Source: Acidilobaceae archaeon UBA162 (GTDB lineage: Archaea; Thermoproteota; Thermoprotei_A; Sulfolobales; Acidilobaceae). Taken from it: DNA of 5,643 nt. The position numbers and the translations under genes are program-made. The stretch lies in NCBI GenBank assembly GCA_002496425.1, contig DAJS01000023.1, forward strand, positions 33,838-39,480. The letters run 5' to 3'. Positions 4,894-5,643 of this stretch are shown here, one piece after another. Below the pieces are notes generated by a model. That model did not search any database. It was not told the DNA's origin and was given only the letters and a program-made list of their open reading frames with translations. The number at the start of each line of letters is the position of its first letter. The stretch's first letter is position 1.

Positions 4894-5637
4894 TGGAGCT
4901 CGTTGCGCCCCGCAGAGGGCCTTGAACCTCAGGGCATCGGTCCTCATGTAGATGTTATTGAACATTATGTAGACCTCCTCTGGGCCTAAGCTCACTAGCT
5001 GGCAGAGCCTAGAGAGGTCAGAGTCCGTGTACCTGTAGCGGTAGTTGACCTCACGCCCCCCAATGCCATGGAGCCTGTAGTAGGCCACCTCCCTAGTCAC
5101 GGCCGGTGATGCCCTGAAGGGGTCGACAACGTGAACCACGTTGTCCAGGCCCCCAAGTATCCTGGCTACTGCCTCGTAGTGCTCCAGCCAGGTGCCCCTG
5201 GGCTCCCAGCCAACTATGAAGCTCTCGTTAGCCACCGTTGCCAGGAACTCCCTGGCCTGACCCTCGTTTACCTCGCTATAGCCAAAGGAAGGAGGGGTCT
5301 GGATCACTACAACCCTGGCCCCTAGGGCCCTTGCGGCCCTAGCCACAAGGTCCCAGGCCTCTAGGTTCTCCTTGGTGGTCCTCAGTAGCCCGTAGCGATC
5401 TGCCTTTGACCTGTCAGGCCTGACCTTGGCGCGACGCCACGTAGGGCTGTCAAGGGGGTGGGTTATTGCCTGCCAGGCCTTCATGGCGAACACGAAGCCC
5501 TTGGGCGCCTCGGACCTTAGCCTTGCCAGCCTCTCTGGGTCAGGCTGGTCATAGAAAGTGTCCTGGAGCTCCACAGTATCGAAGTTGTTGAAGTACTTGC
5601 TTCTCGACTCGCACCAGCCGCAGCAGCCCACGCGCAA
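4888..5637 (-). CDS. DUF72 (YecE-like) TIM-barrel protein
   Basis: Member of the DUF72 family, a TIM-barrel fold of unknown biochemical function that is widespread in archaea and bacteria. Family landmarks run in order: RVGCCGW (2-8), FDTVELQDTFYDQP (19-32), KGFVFAMKAWQAITHP (46-61), VVVIQTPPSF (109-118), VGWEPRG (142-148), VVHVVDPF (167-174), YYRLHGIGG (186-194), YRYTDSDL (201-208) and YIMFNNIYMRTDA (223-235). The last two match the conserved C-terminal strand and helix where the family places Tyr, Asn and Asp around a putative active site. Three cysteines lie close together at the N-terminus (5, 6 and 9). The length of about 249 residues is normal, so the gene is essentially complete. The start is tentative: TTG at 5635-5637 is only 6 bases from the window edge and the frame stays open to the edge. 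A GTG two codons further in, or a start outside the window, is possible. It may be co-transcribed with HIT. Confidence 0.87.
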   Translation of the reverse strand: MRVGCCGWCESRSKYFNNFDTVELQDTFYDQPDPERLARLRSEAPKGFVFAMKAWQAITHPLDSPTWRRAKVRPDRSKADRYGLLRTTKENLEAWDLVARAARALGARVVVIQTPPSFGYSEVNEGQAREFLATVANESFIVGWEPRGTWLEHYEAVARILGGLDNVVHVVDPFRASPAVTREVAYYRLHGIGGREVNYRYRYTDSDLSRLCQLVSLGPEEVYIMFNNIYMRTDALRFKALCGAQRAPT

Positions 5638-5643
5638 GGCCTG

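Noticed and set aside
4618..4951. Two overlapping plus-strand frames across HIT and the end of DUF72
   Set aside because: Both lie antisense to recognisable domains (the HIT fold and the DUF72 C-terminus), and their products show no domain.

Overview
The window looks like ordinary chromosomal DNA from a thermophilic crenarchaeon with a GC-rich genome; an Acidilobus-like or other Acidilobales/Desulfurococcales organism is my best guess, made from memory and not from a search. The evidence is: a ribosomal protein L38e gene (known in eukaryotes and some archaea, not in bacteria); strong use of AGG for arginine and ATA for isoleucine; archaeal BRE/TATA-like boxes 25-40 bases upstream of genes; GAGG/AGGTG-type ribosome binding sites; and frequent TTG start codons. 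The coding density is very high, with no intergenic gap above about 85 bases. I see no rRNA, tRNA, CRISPR array, insertion sequence or prophage.

Layout. At the left edge on the minus strand is the 5' part of the L38e gene (cut by the window end), with its own TATA box. Behind it, also on the minus strand, is a short TrmB-family regulator (233-976). A 50-base divergent promoter region (977-1026) separates that regulator from a plus-strand pair: an OFA-type (oxalate/formate-antiporter-like) MFS transporter (1027-2136) and, 22 bases later, an MscS-type mechanosensitive channel (2159-3103). An 83-base promoter region (3104-3186) carries a TATA box, a perfect 14-base palindrome and a good Shine-Dalgarno site. 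It leads to a TTG-started metal-dependent amidohydrolase of the prolidase/imidazolonepropionase-like group (3187-4446). The 3' end of that gene overlaps by 23 bases the 3' end of a minus-strand HIT-family hydrolase (4424-4852). The HIT gene is preceded on the same strand by a DUF72 (YecE-like) TIM-barrel protein (4888-5637), whose start lies almost at the right edge.

How the genes may work together. The clearest link is the divergent pair of TrmB-type regulator and MFS transporter: the regulator probably controls its own gene and the transporter, perhaps also the MscS channel behind it, in response to a small solute. The amidohydrolase appears to be a separately controlled transcription unit. 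HIT and DUF72 may be transcribed together, but HIT also has a TATA-like box over the DUF72 stop codon. I found no convincing new system. The points most worth a second look are the promoter architecture (palindromes at two predicted transcription starts, and a strong TATA box lying on the predicted MscS start codon), the aromatic insertion in the MscS beta domain, and the overlapping convergent gene ends.
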